From NCBI GenBank assembly GCA_023415825.1, contig JAEZJF010000022.1:650478-714477 (forward strand): 64,000 bases of DNA, written 5' to 3'. The translations under genes were made by a program, and so were the position numbers. Each line of letters starts with the position of its first letter. Within the stretch, counting starts at the first letter, position 1. Origin of the DNA: Bacillota bacterium. GTDB lineage: Bacteria; Bacillota; Clostridia; DSM-8532. The notes beneath the pieces are model-generated. The model worked only from the letters and a program-made list of their open reading frames with translations. It made no database searches and was not told where the DNA came from. Positions 53,256-61,884 of this stretch are shown piece after piece.

Positions 53256-54119
53256 CTAAATATTCCCAAGGTAGACATAATGCAGATGCTTCCGGGCAAC
53301 ATCCGCCAGCCGTTCCAATGTCTCTTTTGGGGTAGGTTCTTTATCGGTCATTTTATGGTGCGGAAAAAATCTTGTGAGATGCAAGGGAATGTCGGGGGAT
53401 AGGGAAGAAAGCCAAGAGGACAGAGCTTCAATTTCTTCCGACGTATCATTGAGTCCGGGTATGACAAGAGTTGTTATTTCCATATGGCATGCATTTACGG
53501 CCGTTTCGATCGTCTTTTTTACAAATTCTGCACGGCCTCCGCAAATCTTTTTGTAGAAATCCTCACTGAAGCTTTTCAAGTCAATATTCATGGCGTCTAT
53601 ATAAGGGAGAAGCTCTAAAAGTGGAGCTTGCTGTATATACCCGTTGGTTACCAGTACGTTTTTAAGGCCTTTATCCCGTACGAGCTTGCAGCAATCCAAC
53701 ACGTACTCATAGCTCATAAGGGGTTCATTATAGGTATAGGCTAATCCGATATTCTTTGATGATTTAAGATCATAAGCCTTATATAACAGGCTCTCAGGAG
53801 AGATATAGACAGTTTCGGGCTTCTCCAGGGAAATACCGAAATTTTGGCAGAAGGAACAGGAGAAATTGCAGCCATAGCTTCCCACTGAAAGGATCAAAGA
53901 TCCCGGAAAGAAGCGGTAAAGCGGCTTTTTCTCAATAGGGTCAAGGCTGAGAGCAGAGATGTTTCCATAGCTTTCAGCATAGAGCTCGCCTTCTTTATTG
54001 GCACGTACTCCGCAGATTCCCATCTTTCCCTGGGAAATACGGCAGTCATGAGGACAAAGGACGCAGTGTACACGCCCGTCATCATGCTTCACATAGTACT
54101 GGGCTTTTATGTGGCTCAA
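53256..54119 (-). CDS. amrS: AmmeMemoRadiSam system radical SAM enzyme
   Basis: A 287-residue radical SAM protein related to the pyruvate formate-lyase activating family. The canonical CxxxCxxC motif is in GCNFSCSFC (Cys84, Cys88, Cys91), and three additional N-terminal Cys (CVLCPHDC) are conserved in AmrS. It starts at TTG with GGTG. It follows the Memo/AMMECR1 fusion gene on the same strand by 8 bases and forms the AmmeMemoRadiSam set. The reaction of the system is not established. Confidence 0.92.
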   Translation of the reverse strand: MSHIKAQYYVKHDDGRVHCVLCPHDCRISQGKMGICGVRANKEGELYAESYGNISALSLDPIEKKPLYRFFPGSLILSVGSYGCNFSCSFCQNFGISLEKPETVYISPESLLYKAYDLKSSKNIGLAYTYNEPLMSYEYVLDCCKLVRDKGLKNVLVTNGYIQQAPLLELLPYIDAMNIDLKSFSEDFYKKICGGRAEFVKKTIETAVNACHMEITTLVIPGLNDTSEEIEALSSWLSSLSPDIPLHLTRFFPHHKMTDKEPTPKETLERLADVARKHLHYVYLGNI

Positions 54120-54127
54120 ATCTTCAC

Positions 54128-55516
54128 CTACCTGTGGCGGATTACCTCAAATCGTTCCAGAGTATAGCTTTCGTCTTTTTGAATACCCGCTTTTGATAGA
54201 GCAATTTCAATCTGCTGTGCGGGTGTTTCAACGCCCTCCAGATTGGGAAGTAAAAGCCCCCTGCGATAGCCATTGGTTACAATGACGCCATAGCGTATGA
54301 CATCCAGTTCCTGAATACCCTTAATGGCCTCGGGTGGTCCGAGTATATCAACACTATAGACTAAATCATTGAGCTCGTAATCCTTGACTGGGTTGAATCT
54401 GGGGTCACGGGTTCCCGCGCTGACGGCATTTTGAATGATCTCTTCCGCAATACTGTCGGTTACCGGTGAAATCGTTCCAATACAACCTCGAAGCTGGCCG
54501 TGCTTTTTTATTGATACAAATATGCCTGCGGAGTTTTTAAGCATTTCATCAGGCAGGTAGTCGGGCGTGTCAATGACCTTCCCTTTTTTTATAAAATGCT
54601 CAAGGGCTAATCGGGCAAGTGAAACGTAAGGATCTTCAGCCTTCCGGGTTGCCTCAATCTCACTTTTACGTTTACACTCATAAAAGGAAAGAAGGTCTCT
54701 TGAAAGATCCGGACCGTTAACCGTGAGCTCAGCTACCATATATCCGACACCGAAAGGGCCTTCATAGGAGAGAATATTGGATTTTACACCAAGGCCGTTT
54801 AGGGCTCCAGCCATCATGATAAAGGATCTCAGCCCGCATTCTCCAGCTAAATTGCATAAGTTCTCGTCCATATCCAAAAGCTTCTTGAAGTCTACTGCCT
54901 TAATGGCCTTGGCCAGAAGTTCGTCAAAGACCGGACCCTCTTTTACGTAACCATAGGGACCATCGTCGCGAAGCTTGTGGGAAAGGTCTCCACTGGCCAC
55001 AAAAACCGTCTTCTGTTCAGATTGGGCAATTGCTTTTTGAATGCAATATCCGAAGGTGTAGAGCTGCTCCGGGGGAAGATCGGCTATGGAAATACGTACA
55101 AGCGAAAAATCGCTATAATATCGCGAAATAAAGTATAGGGGAACAAGGGCGCCATGATCCAAATCCTTTTCCCGGGCACCCAAACCTCCAGCTTCTATAC
55201 CAAAGCTTTGTGCAATTTCCGCTATTTTTTCTGCCAGCTTGGTTTGGTTGGTAAATTCCAATTGGATCTCCGGAACACCGAAATTTTTAAAACTACCCTT
55301 AAGTCTTTTGTCTGGGGAAATATGGATGTAATCGCCATAAGCTGTTCCGTGAGGTGTTGTGAGGATAATGACCTGTGGGGCCAGTTCTTTAATTTGTCTT
55401 CCAATAGTATCATAGGCTGCTATAGTGGCTGACGCATCCTTCTCCTGACCTTTTCCTATCTCAGGAATGATGATTGGGGGATGCGGTACAATATAGGCTT
55501 TTTGAATTTCTCCCAT
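54128..55516 (-). CDS. AmrB-AmrA fusion (Memo domain plus AMMECR1 domain)
   Basis: A 462-residue fusion. The N-terminal part (about 1-265) is a Memo-like/extradiol dioxygenase-fold protein (AYIVPHPPIIIPEIGKG, ASGDLSHKLRDDGPYGY); the C-terminal part (about 290-460) is an AMMECR1 domain (FVSIKKHGQLRGCIGTISPV, AGTRDPRFNPV). The two are separate genes in many genomes but fused here. Together with the next gene on the strand (radical SAM) they form the complete AmmeMemoRadiSam system. GGAG precedes the ATG. Confidence 0.92.
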   Translation of the reverse strand: MGEIQKAYIVPHPPIIIPEIGKGQEKDASATIAAYDTIGRQIKELAPQVIILTTPHGTAYGDYIHISPDKRLKGSFKNFGVPEIQLEFTNQTKLAEKIAEIAQSFGIEAGGLGAREKDLDHGALVPLYFISRYYSDFSLVRISIADLPPEQLYTFGYCIQKAIAQSEQKTVFVASGDLSHKLRDDGPYGYVKEGPVFDELLAKAIKAVDFKKLLDMDENLCNLAGECGLRSFIMMAGALNGLGVKSNILSYEGPFGVGYMVAELTVNGPDLSRDLLSFYECKRKSEIEATRKAEDPYVSLARLALEHFIKKGKVIDTPDYLPDEMLKNSAGIFVSIKKHGQLRGCIGTISPVTDSIAEEIIQNAVSAGTRDPRFNPVKDYELNDLVYSVDILGPPEAIKGIQELDVIRYGVIVTNGYRRGLLLPNLEGVETPAQQIEIALSKAGIQKDESYTLERFEVIRHR

Positions 55517-55780
55517 AGTAACAACTCCAAATGAGTAATCAATAAGTAATCTTTATTATCTATAAATAATTCATGACTTCAAAAATAAACAAATATTAGT
55601 CCTGCTGAATGGTTTACTCTACCCTAAGTATATTGCCAATCCGCTCATAGGACAATGCGTTTTTCTCTATTGTGAAAAAACGTCCGGTCAGATCAAGAGA
55701 AAATAAAAATTTTTAAGAATAACAAACCCGGTTGCAGCTCAAAATGAAAGGGACGAATAAAAAAGGACAGTGAAATTGTT

Positions 55781-56698
55781 TTGAGGCATGCGACATCATT
55801 AGTATGTATCATTTGGCTGTTAATATTCTTCAATGCCTGTTCCCAGGGATATTCACCATTACCCGGGAAAGAGCGGCAAGAGAATGATTCTAAAAATCAT
55901 GTAGCTTCCCCTACACGGGAAAGCTATCCTGATGATCAAACCCAATCAGAAGACTCACCAGGAAAATCAGAGGGAGATAGTACCAATTCCAATGATGCTG
56001 AACTGGGAGGACAGTCAGAGAAGAGTGCCCTTAGCCGTGCTAAATGGCCTCTTGAGACCAAGGTTATATGCATTGACCCCGGACATCAGTCTAGAATGGA
56101 AAGGACCAAGGTGCCCGTTGCTCCCCTGGCTTCCCTTATGATGCCTAATTTTTCAATAGGGACCAAAGGGATAACAAGTGGAGCCTATGAATACAGTATC
56201 ACTCTCGAGGTAGCTCAAAAGCTGGAACAAGGACTTAAGAAGCTGGGGGCCCGGGTTATTCTTACAAGAAACAATCAGGATGAGATGGTAGGGAGCGAAA
56301 AACGGGCACAGATAGGCAATCAAGCCAATGCTGACATTTTAATCAGCCTTCATTGTGATGGTATTGAAGATCCTCAAATTTATGGTTTATCTGTTCTCTA
56401 TCCTGGGGATAAATATATTGAGGATCAGAAAATGCTGGAAAAGAGCTTGGCATTATCAAAGGCTATTCTGGTAAATACAGTTTCAGCTGCAAATGCCAAG
56501 GACAGGGGCTTGAGTCAACGGAATACTCTAATCGTTTTCAATTATAGCAAGATTCCTGTCACACTCATTGAAATGGGTTTTCTGACCAATCCCCAAGAGG
56601 ACAAGCTGCTGAATTCCGAAGAATATCAGAATAAGCTTGTAAAAGGAATGATTAATGGGATTCAGGAATATTTTGAATCACCTGAAGCTCAGGATTAA
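55781..56698 (+). CDS. N-acetylmuramoyl-L-alanine amidase lipoprotein
   Basis: A 305-residue protein: a lipobox (FFNAC) near the N-terminus, a Ser/Asp/Glu-rich linker (about 30-95), and an Amidase_3 domain with the metal ligands in ICIDPGHQS, Glu in YEYSITLEVAQKL, His in SLHCDG and the catalytic Glu in IEMGFLTNPQED. The domain cleaves the N-acetylmuramoyl-L-Ala bond. The start is TTG at 55781 with only a weak ribosome site. The end is 18 bases from the desulfoferrodoxin gene. Confidence 0.9.
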   Translation: MRHATSLVCIIWLLIFFNACSQGYSPLPGKERQENDSKNHVASPTRESYPDDQTQSEDSPGKSEGDSTNSNDAELGGQSEKSALSRAKWPLETKVICIDPGHQSRMERTKVPVAPLASLMMPNFSIGTKGITSGAYEYSITLEVAQKLEQGLKKLGARVILTRNNQDEMVGSEKRAQIGNQANADILISLHCDGIEDPQIYGLSVLYPGDKYIEDQKMLEKSLALSKAILVNTVSAANAKDRGLSQRNTLIVFNYSKIPVTLIEMGFLTNPQEDKLLNSEEYQNKLVKGMINGIQEYFESPEAQD

Positions 56699-56715
56699 AA
56701 AGTGGAGGTATGATT

Positions 56716-57105
56716 ATGAAAAAACAACCCAATTTCTACAAATGCAGTCTTTGCGGTAAAATTGTAGACATCATTGAAGACACCGGAGTAGATACCATTT
56801 GCTGTGGTAAGCCCATGCAGATTTTAGAGGCCAATACCGTGGAGGCTTCAACCGAGAAGCATCTGCCGGTGGCAGAGATTGATGGCGATACCATTAAAGT
56901 ACGGGTAGGTACCGTCGAACACCCCATGGTGGATGAGCACTATATTCAATGGATCAGCGTAATAAGTGCCAACCGTGTGCAGCGCGTTACCCTGTCACCG
57001 CATCAGAAGCCTGAAGCCGTGTTCATTGTGCCTGAGACCGGCGATGTTGATGTTTATGAGTACTGCAATATCCATGGCCTTTGGAAGACTACTATTAAAA
57101 AGTGA
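56716..57105 (+). CDS. dfx: Desulfoferrodoxin (superoxide reductase)
   Basis: A 129-residue two-iron superoxide reductase. The desulforedoxin-like N-terminal centre uses Cys10, Cys13, Cys29 and Cys30; the catalytic mononuclear iron site uses His49 (EKHLP), His69, His75 (HP..DEHYI), Cys117 and His120 (YCNIHG). All ligands are conserved. It reduces superoxide to peroxide in anaerobes. GGAGGT is six bases from the ATG at 56716. It is followed by ferritin, an oxidative-stress pair. Confidence 0.96.
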   Translation: MKKQPNFYKCSLCGKIVDIIEDTGVDTICCGKPMQILEANTVEASTEKHLPVAEIDGDTIKVRVGTVEHPMVDEHYIQWISVISANRVQRVTLSPHQKPEAVFIVPETGDVDVYEYCNIHGLWKTTIKK

Positions 57106-57190
57106 TTGTACTGCACGGGCAATCCTTAATTCCGTAAAGTGAAGCCAAATTTTTGCACTAATCAGAAAATTGGCAATAAGGAGAGTTAAA

Positions 57191-57715
57191 ATGTTAAAAG
57201 AAAAAGTTGAAAGCCTGTTAAATAAACAGATTACCTATGAATTTTATTCATCCCAGCTTTATTTGTCCATGTCGGCTTGGTTTCAATCCAAAAACCTGGA
57301 CGGCTTTGCCAAGTGGTATTATGTACAGGCTCAGGAGGAGAGAGCGCATGCTCTCATCATTTACCACTACATCCTAAAGGCTGGCGGGATAGTAAGGCTG
57401 GAGAACATGGACGCCCCTCCAACTGAGTGGGCGGGCGTGCTGGAAGTCCTTGAAGAAACTGTGAAGCATGAGGAGTTTGTTACCTCCCTCATCTATAATA
57501 TTATTGACACCGCCCAACAGGAAAAGGACTTAAAGGTCGTTCAATTCTTCCAATGGTTTGTGGATGAGCAAGTAGAGGAAGAAGACAACGCCAATAAAAA
57601 CAAGGGAAGATTTGAGACCATGGGCATGGACGGAAAGGCCCTCTACTTATTGGACCAAGAGCTTGGAACCAGAGTCTACACCGCACCTCCACTGCTCACA
57701 ACGCTGGAAGTTTAA
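57191..57715 (+). CDS. ftn: Ferritin (non-heme, Ftn-type)
   Basis: A 174-residue ferritin of the bacterial Ftn type: ferroxidase ligands Glu17, Glu50, His53 (AQEERAHA), a Glu in the third helix and Gln (DEQVEEE) are present. It forms a 24-mer that stores iron. GGAGAG precedes the ATG; the longer frame from 57170 includes this site. It probably shares a redox-stress role with the upstream desulfoferrodoxin. Confidence 0.95.
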   Translation: MLKEKVESLLNKQITYEFYSSQLYLSMSAWFQSKNLDGFAKWYYVQAQEERAHALIIYHYILKAGGIVRLENMDAPPTEWAGVLEVLEETVKHEEFVTSLIYNIIDTAQQEKDLKVVQFFQWFVDEQVEEEDNANKNKGRFETMGMDGKALYLLDQELGTRVYTAPPLLTTLEV

Positions 57716-57752
57716 GCAATTATACGCGGATAATTGAGATAATGCATCACTT

Positions 57753-57784
57753 GCCCCTGGGTTAAATGGCTCAGGGGCTTTCTC
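57753..57784 (+). terminator. Terminator downstream of ferritin
   Basis: A GCCCCTG/CAGGGGC stem with a 12-base loop is followed by TTTCTC, 38 bases after the ferritin stop. It separates the housekeeping region from the recombinase and cassette array. Confidence 0.8.
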
Positions 57785-58079
57785 TATGCTCAGCGGTGAT
57801 ATGTTCTGTCAAAGCGTACAGGAATAGGTCTTCAGTTCATACCTTACAGCCCAATTCTATTGTTGTGTTGTAATAAGTGGATTCAGGGCTTGAAAATAAT
57901 CAATCTCGTTAATCCTCACTATGGCAACTTTAAAAGGAAATCAGTATGGTGAGAACTAGAAAAATGAAGGGTAGCTGTTTAACAGGTGCAGTATTTGAAA
58001 CCGCAATGGTATTATTGTAACCATAGACTTAATATGGTAAAATTTATCAACGATAACAAAATATGAAAGGTGCGATCCC
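57785..58079 (+). other. Intergenic stretch preceding the recombinase
   Basis: No convincing gene is seen here. A 24-codon frame (57946-58020) starts with an ATG preceded by AAAAGGA, but its end overlaps the -35 box of the recombinase promoter, and it matches nothing; it is left as possible only. Confidence 0.4.
58015..58043 (+). promoter_or_regulatory. Sigma-A promoter of the recombinase gene
   Basis: TTGTAA and TAAAAT are separated by exactly 17 bases, 36 bases ahead of the start codon. No LexA-type operator (GAAC-N4-GTTC) is visible, in contrast to SOS-controlled integron integrases of Proteobacteria. Confidence 0.75.
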
Positions 58080-59186
58080 ATGGTACTCCTTAAAGTGACA
58101 GAACCTGGTTGGATTCATGTAGAGATGCCCTATCATGAAACCTATGTGCAAGAAATACGTAAAATACCAAGAAGATCATGGGATAATGAATCAAAAAGTT
58201 GGAGTGTACCATGCAATAAGAGCACACTAAATATGTTGCTCAATATTTTCAAAGATGTAAAAATTAATCTTCATAGAAGCTTTGTAATGACCGATGTGGG
58301 TCAATACGCCCAAAGGGTCATGGAGGAAAAAGAATTAAGCGAAAATGGCATTTTAGAGACGACCAACGAACTAAGACTTTATGGCTACAGTTCAAAAACA
58401 ATTAAGGCCTATAAGAATCATCTTGTAAAGTTTATAAGTTATCTGAAAAGTCCCTTGAAAGAAGCAAGCTTAAAGAACATAAGAGATTACATTCTCTGTC
58501 TCATGGGTGAGAAGGGAGTCTCGCATTCCTATGCGGGACAGGCTGTCAGCGCTTTAAAATTCTACTATGAGGAAGTATTGAAGAAGACTGATTTTTTAAT
58601 TGAACTTCCTAGACCCAAAAAAGAAAACAAGCTTCCCGATGTCTTAAGCCAAGAAGAAGTGCTTGGTATTTTAGGCAGTATAAAGAATCCAAAGCATAAA
58701 GCCCTCATGCTGATCGTTTATTCATCAGGACTTAGGGTGGGAGAGGTTGTCAGACTTAGAATCGCGGATGTTGATAGCAAAAGGATGCTGATCCATGTTA
58801 GGGATGCCAAGGGGCGCAAAGACAGATTTACAATGCTTTCCAAGCAGGCTTTGGTCTATTTGCGCAGCTATTTTAAAGCATTTCGGCCTGAAATATGGCT
58901 GTTTCCTGGCGATAAAGAAGAGGATCACCTAAGTGAGCGAACAGCTCAGCGAATTTTTGAGAACGCTCGCCAAAAATCTGGTATAATGAAGAAGGTATCT
59001 ATTCACTCCCTTCGACACTCTTTTGCCACACATCTACTGGAGGAAGGAACAGATTTACGCTACATTCAAGAGCTTCTCGGCCACAGCAGCAGCAAAACAA
59101 CAGAGATATACACCCACGTGAGCAAAAGGGACATTACCAAAATTCAAAGCCCTTTAGACAGGCTTATACAGGAAAGCAAAATTTAG
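58080..59186 (+). CDS. Integron-like tyrosine recombinase with N-terminal extension
   Basis: A 368-residue site-specific tyrosine recombinase. The C-terminal catalytic domain has all six active residues: Arg219 (YSSGLRVGEV), Lys247 (AKGRKDR), His309 and Arg312 (HSLRHSF), His335 (LLGHSS) and the nucleophile Tyr344 (TTEIYTHV), with the SPLDRL end shared with integron integrases. The core-binding domain spans about 85-175. Two features stand out. The roughly 30-residue insertion that characterises IntI between the Lys hairpin and the HxxR motif is absent, so it is closer to XerA-type recombinases. And residues 1-70 form an extra module with the IPRRSWDNESKSWSVP motif, reminiscent of HARP-type annealing domains. 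It lies directly upstream of an attI-like site and a cassette array, in the same direction. Confidence 0.93.
   Translation: MVLLKVTEPGWIHVEMPYHETYVQEIRKIPRRSWDNESKSWSVPCNKSTLNMLLNIFKDVKINLHRSFVMTDVGQYAQRVMEEKELSENGILETTNELRLYGYSSKTIKAYKNHLVKFISYLKSPLKEASLKNIRDYILCLMGEKGVSHSYAGQAVSALKFYYEEVLKKTDFLIELPRPKKENKLPDVLSQEEVLGILGSIKNPKHKALMLIVYSSGLRVGEVVRLRIADVDSKRMLIHVRDAKGRKDRFTMLSKQALVYLRSYFKAFRPEIWLFPGDKEEDHLSERTAQRIFENARQKSGIMKKVSIHSLRHSFATHLLEEGTDLRYIQELLGHSSSKTTEIYTHVSKRDITKIQSPLDRLIQESKI
58957..58987 (+). promoter_or_regulatory. Candidate cassette promoter inside the recombinase gene
   Basis: The extended -10 element TGGTATAAT (58979-58987) lies inside the 3' part of the recombinase gene, with TTGAGA 19 bases upstream of the hexamer. 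It reads towards the cassettes and could serve as a Pc equivalent; this is a sequence match only. Confidence 0.4.
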
Positions 59187-59245
59187 CCCCCTTCCCCGCC
59201 TTCCGAGATAGCTGTCTTACCCGCCATCCCTGACGCCTATCCACC

Positions 59246-59304
59246 CACTTTTACAGCTTATACGACAAAGGTGGAGAGATGAAGGAGTTAGGCGACAGAC
59301 CCTG
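59246..59304 (+). other. attI-like site and left end of cassette 1
   Basis: GTTAGGC at 59287-59293 marks the inferred crossover point between the G and the TT. The next 11 bases complete an 18-base arm (59287-59304) complementary to the end of cassette 1 (59950-59967), except for one mismatch at position 11. A CTTTTAC element at 59248-59254 resembles the L box of the downstream sites and may be part of the recombinase binding region. No full attC-like structure is present, as expected for attI. Confidence 0.7.
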
Positions 59305-59375
59305 TTTGAGGTTATATGTACAAAGTAAGAGTAATAGATTTATTAGTGCCATTAAGCAATATGGAGGATAAATAA

Positions 59376-59906
59376 ATGAAATTCTTTGGAAAAACAAATC
59401 TATTGAAACGTGCCTTGATAAGCGGTCTTATACTTTTTATCATTTTTCCAAACGTAGTTTCAGCAAACTCTTCATGGCATTGGGTAACAATTAGTCCTAT
59501 GAAAGCTTTACCTCTTGCTATTATATTTACTCTTTTTGTTGAGACATTAGGAATAATAAAATTTGGGAAAATAACACATAGACTAAGAGCCTTTCTTGTT
59601 ATTGTTTTCGCAAATATTACTTCATTTATTGCGCCATATATTTATAGCATGTTACGCTTAGCTAGGTTTTATGGTACGGGTTGGGATTACTCCTGGGAAA
59701 GAGCCTTTAACAATGGCCCTAATTACATAATAAGGTTCGCTTATTTCTTACTAACATTGTGTATTGAAATTCCATTGGTTTATTTTTTACTAAAGAAAGA
59801 TAGCAAAAACAAAAATTATTTAGTATTTTCTATACTAATCGTCAATATTGCTACCACATTGATGGTAGCGATATTGGAAAGGCTTTTCTGCCGAGGACAA
59901 TGGTGA
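59376..59906 (+). CDS. Cassette 1: unknown membrane protein
   Basis: A 176-residue integral membrane protein of no recognised family. A signal-like N-terminal segment (LLKRALISGLILFIIFPNVVSA) is followed by three or four more membrane helices (ALPLAIIFTLFVETLGI, FLVIVFANITSFIAPYIY, FAYFLLTLCIEIPLVYFLL, LVFSILIVNIATTLMVAIL). GGAGG is seven bases from the ATG. It is the first gene of the array and would be nearest to any promoter in or before attI. AT content is high. The function is unknown. Confidence 0.8.
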   Translation: MKFFGKTNLLKRALISGLILFIIFPNVVSANSSWHWVTISPMKALPLAIIFTLFVETLGIIKFGKITHRLRAFLVIVFANITSFIAPYIYSMLRLARFYGTGWDYSWERAFNNGPNYIIRFAYFLLTLCIEIPLVYFLLKKDSKNKNYLVFSILIVNIATTLMVAILERLFCRGQW

Positions 59907-59960
59907 CATTGTTAACTATCACATTTTTATTGGTATATTCTTAGTGTAGCAGGGTCCGTC

Positions 59961-60122
59961 GCCTAACAATGCTTTTACGCAAGGGGCACAGCAGGAAGTA
60001 TGACGTAAAAAGAAGTTCAGGAGGTATTCCTGCCCACACCGTCTCACCGGGCGGCAAGCGCCGCTAAAGGGAAAGGCTCCGCTGGTCCGGTTCGTCGGTG
60101 TCGTAAAACCGGGACGTTAGAT
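59961..60122 (+). repeat. attC-like site 1
   Basis: 162 bases from GCCTAAC (59961) to GTTAGAT (60122). The outer YAAC/GTTA boxes (R-type), a short unpaired spacer and the inner TTTTACG/CGTAAAA boxes (L-type) reproduce attC architecture. The 3' half, including the stem GCGGC/GCCGC, is nearly identical in the other copies. Confidence 0.85.
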
Positions 60123-60268
60123 GCAATCCCATGCTAAGTAATGCCCGCGACATCGTGTCGCTAGGAAATGGCTACGAGGATCTGTTTTAAACGGGAGCAT
60201 TTAAAGATAAAGTGTATTGGTCTCATATTTGTTTGATAAGTATTTTAATAGAATGGTGGTAGATATGT

Positions 60269-60730
60269 TTGGAAGTGAGAATAGCCGTACAAGATGATGT
60301 AGAAAATATTTGCCGACTTTATAATGAATTTTTCGAATTCAATGCAAATCAGCAGCCACAATATTATAAAGAAACACTTGAGTCCGGAAAATATCCAAAG
60401 AGTGTAATTAATAGCAATACAGAAGATATTTTTATTGCCATAGAAGGAAATGAAGTCATTGGATTTATCCATATCTCAGAAGATAAAACCTTACCGTTTG
60501 AAACGTTTATTCAACACAAATTTGCTAATGTAATTGACCTTTTTGTTGAAAGTTCTTTTCGCAAAAAAGGGGTAGGAAAATTGTTGCTGGATTCTGCAAA
60601 ACAATGGGCGAAAATTCGAGAACTTGATTATTTGGAATTAAATGTACTTGCTCAAAACAAAAATGGCATACAATTTTATGAATATGAGAAATTTGAAATA
60701 GTTTCATACATTATGCGATGTACATTATGA
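60269..60730 (+). CDS. Cassette 2: GNAT acetyltransferase
   Basis: A 153-residue GNAT N-acetyltransferase. Motif A is evident: IDLFVESSFRKKGVGKLLLDSAKQWAK, with the acetyl-CoA-binding R-x-x-G-x-G in RKKGVG, and later LELNVLAQNKNGIQFYEYEKFEIV. The start is TTG at 60269 after a GGTGGT ribosome site; the frame has no suitable ATG. GNATs are common integron cargo and some inactivate antibiotics or toxins; the substrate here is unknown. The gene is AT-rich compared with the flanking sites. Confidence 0.9.
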   Translation: MEVRIAVQDDVENICRLYNEFFEFNANQQPQYYKETLESGKYPKSVINSNTEDIFIAIEGNEVIGFIHISEDKTLPFETFIQHKFANVIDLFVESSFRKKGVGKLLLDSAKQWAKIRELDYLELNVLAQNKNGIQFYEYEKFEIVSYIMRCTL

Positions 60731-60827
60731 ATATAGTACGTAGTTTATTTATGTTTTATATTATCTAGCGGCAAAAGATTGAGGCGCCACGTCCGTGTGG
60801 CTCTGACTTCGCGGGGCATGGGACTGC

Positions 60828-60989
60828 ATCTAACAATGCTTTTACGTAAAGGGCACAGCATGGAGTTTGCATAAATAGAAGGTTCATGAGGTCTTGCTGC
60901 CCACACCGTCTCACCGGGCGGCAAGCGCCGCTAAAGGGAAGGGCTCTGGTGGTCCGGTTCGTCGGCGTCGTGAAACCGGGACGTTAGCT
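60828..60989 (+). repeat. attC-like site 2
   Basis: 162 bases from ATCTAAC to GTTAGCT, with the same architecture as site 1. The L box at the 3' side reads CGTGAAA rather than CGTAAAA, and the loop has CTCTGGTGG instead of CTCCGCTGG, so this copy has drifted slightly. Confidence 0.85.
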
Positions 60990-61047
60990 GAAATCGGATG
61001 AGAAGTACAAGTTACTATTGAACGTCATTTAATTAGGGGAAATGTAA

Positions 61048-61854
61048 ATGAGGAAAGCAATAGCACTTAGTCTAGCAATACTTTTAGGATTATCCTACCT
61101 TCCTGGATGTGCAAGGCAGGGAATATCAATTGATAGCAAAACTTCTACTCCTTCTACCAAGGGTCAAGAGGTCAATATTGATATTTCTGACGTTATTAAG
61201 TCAATCTATGAAGATCTCTATATAGGAGAAGCTTGTAAATCAGGATTTGTTTACATAGAGCCATTTAGTGTAGAACGAACATCAGATTATGTTGAGGTTA
61301 GTTATAATGATTATCCTGATTGCATTGAGTTCTATGCATTGGATCAAAGTAATGCTAGATTGAAGTCTGCATTTGATTCTCTATCAAATATTTATATACC
61401 TACCGTGGAGGAAGATAGTAAATATTACTGGCAGGGATTTTCTGAACCTAACCAATATGTTTTACGTTATAAAACAAGCTCCAAAGTAGACGATACTTTT
61501 ATTGGAGTTACATTCTTCAATAATCAAGTGTCACAAATAGATTTTAGTTGTACTGGAAAGAAGCGGACATATTCTGAACCAGAACATAATGAAGCAGTTA
61601 AACAAGTTGAGAAGGGGAAAGAGGATAGAGAAAATATCCAAGGAGCTCTGCGAGAGATAACGATAAAAGATACTATTGTTGGAGCGGAACAGATATGTCT
61701 TGTAGAAATCAGTGATACTAGTTTAAAGATATTGTTATCTAAATATTTATATGTTGGGGTTGAAAGCACAGCTGATGTATATGTCATTGATTTTATTGAA
61801 GAAGGTGGAAAAGTGTTACAAACATATCAAAAGTATAACTGGGTTTCTTATTAA
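61048..61854 (+). CDS. Cassette 3: lipoprotein of unknown function
   Basis: A 268-residue predicted lipoprotein: basic start, hydrophobic segment and lipobox YLPGC (Cys at about 21). The mature part is acidic with no recognised domain. Its ribosome site is AGGGG ahead of the ATG at 61048. As a secreted cargo it could act at the cell surface. Unknown. Confidence 0.8.
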   Translation: MRKAIALSLAILLGLSYLPGCARQGISIDSKTSTPSTKGQEVNIDISDVIKSIYEDLYIGEACKSGFVYIEPFSVERTSDYVEVSYNDYPDCIEFYALDQSNARLKSAFDSLSNIYIPTVEEDSKYYWQGFSEPNQYVLRYKTSSKVDDTFIGVTFFNNQVSQIDFSCTGKKRTYSEPEHNEAVKQVEKGKEDRENIQGALREITIKDTIVGAEQICLVEISDTSLKILLSKYLYVGVESTADVYVIDFIEEGGKVLQTYQKYNWVSY

Positions 61855-61884
61855 TTGGAATTACTCTGTAGGTCATCCGACTTC

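Noticed and set aside
57946..58020. A 24-codon leader peptide before the recombinase
   Set aside because: It ends within the -35 box of the recombinase promoter, so it cannot be on the same transcript as a leader, and it has no known homologue.
58000..58079. A LexA/SOS box before the recombinase
   Set aside because: No GAAC-N4-GTTC dyad or close variant was found in the promoter region.
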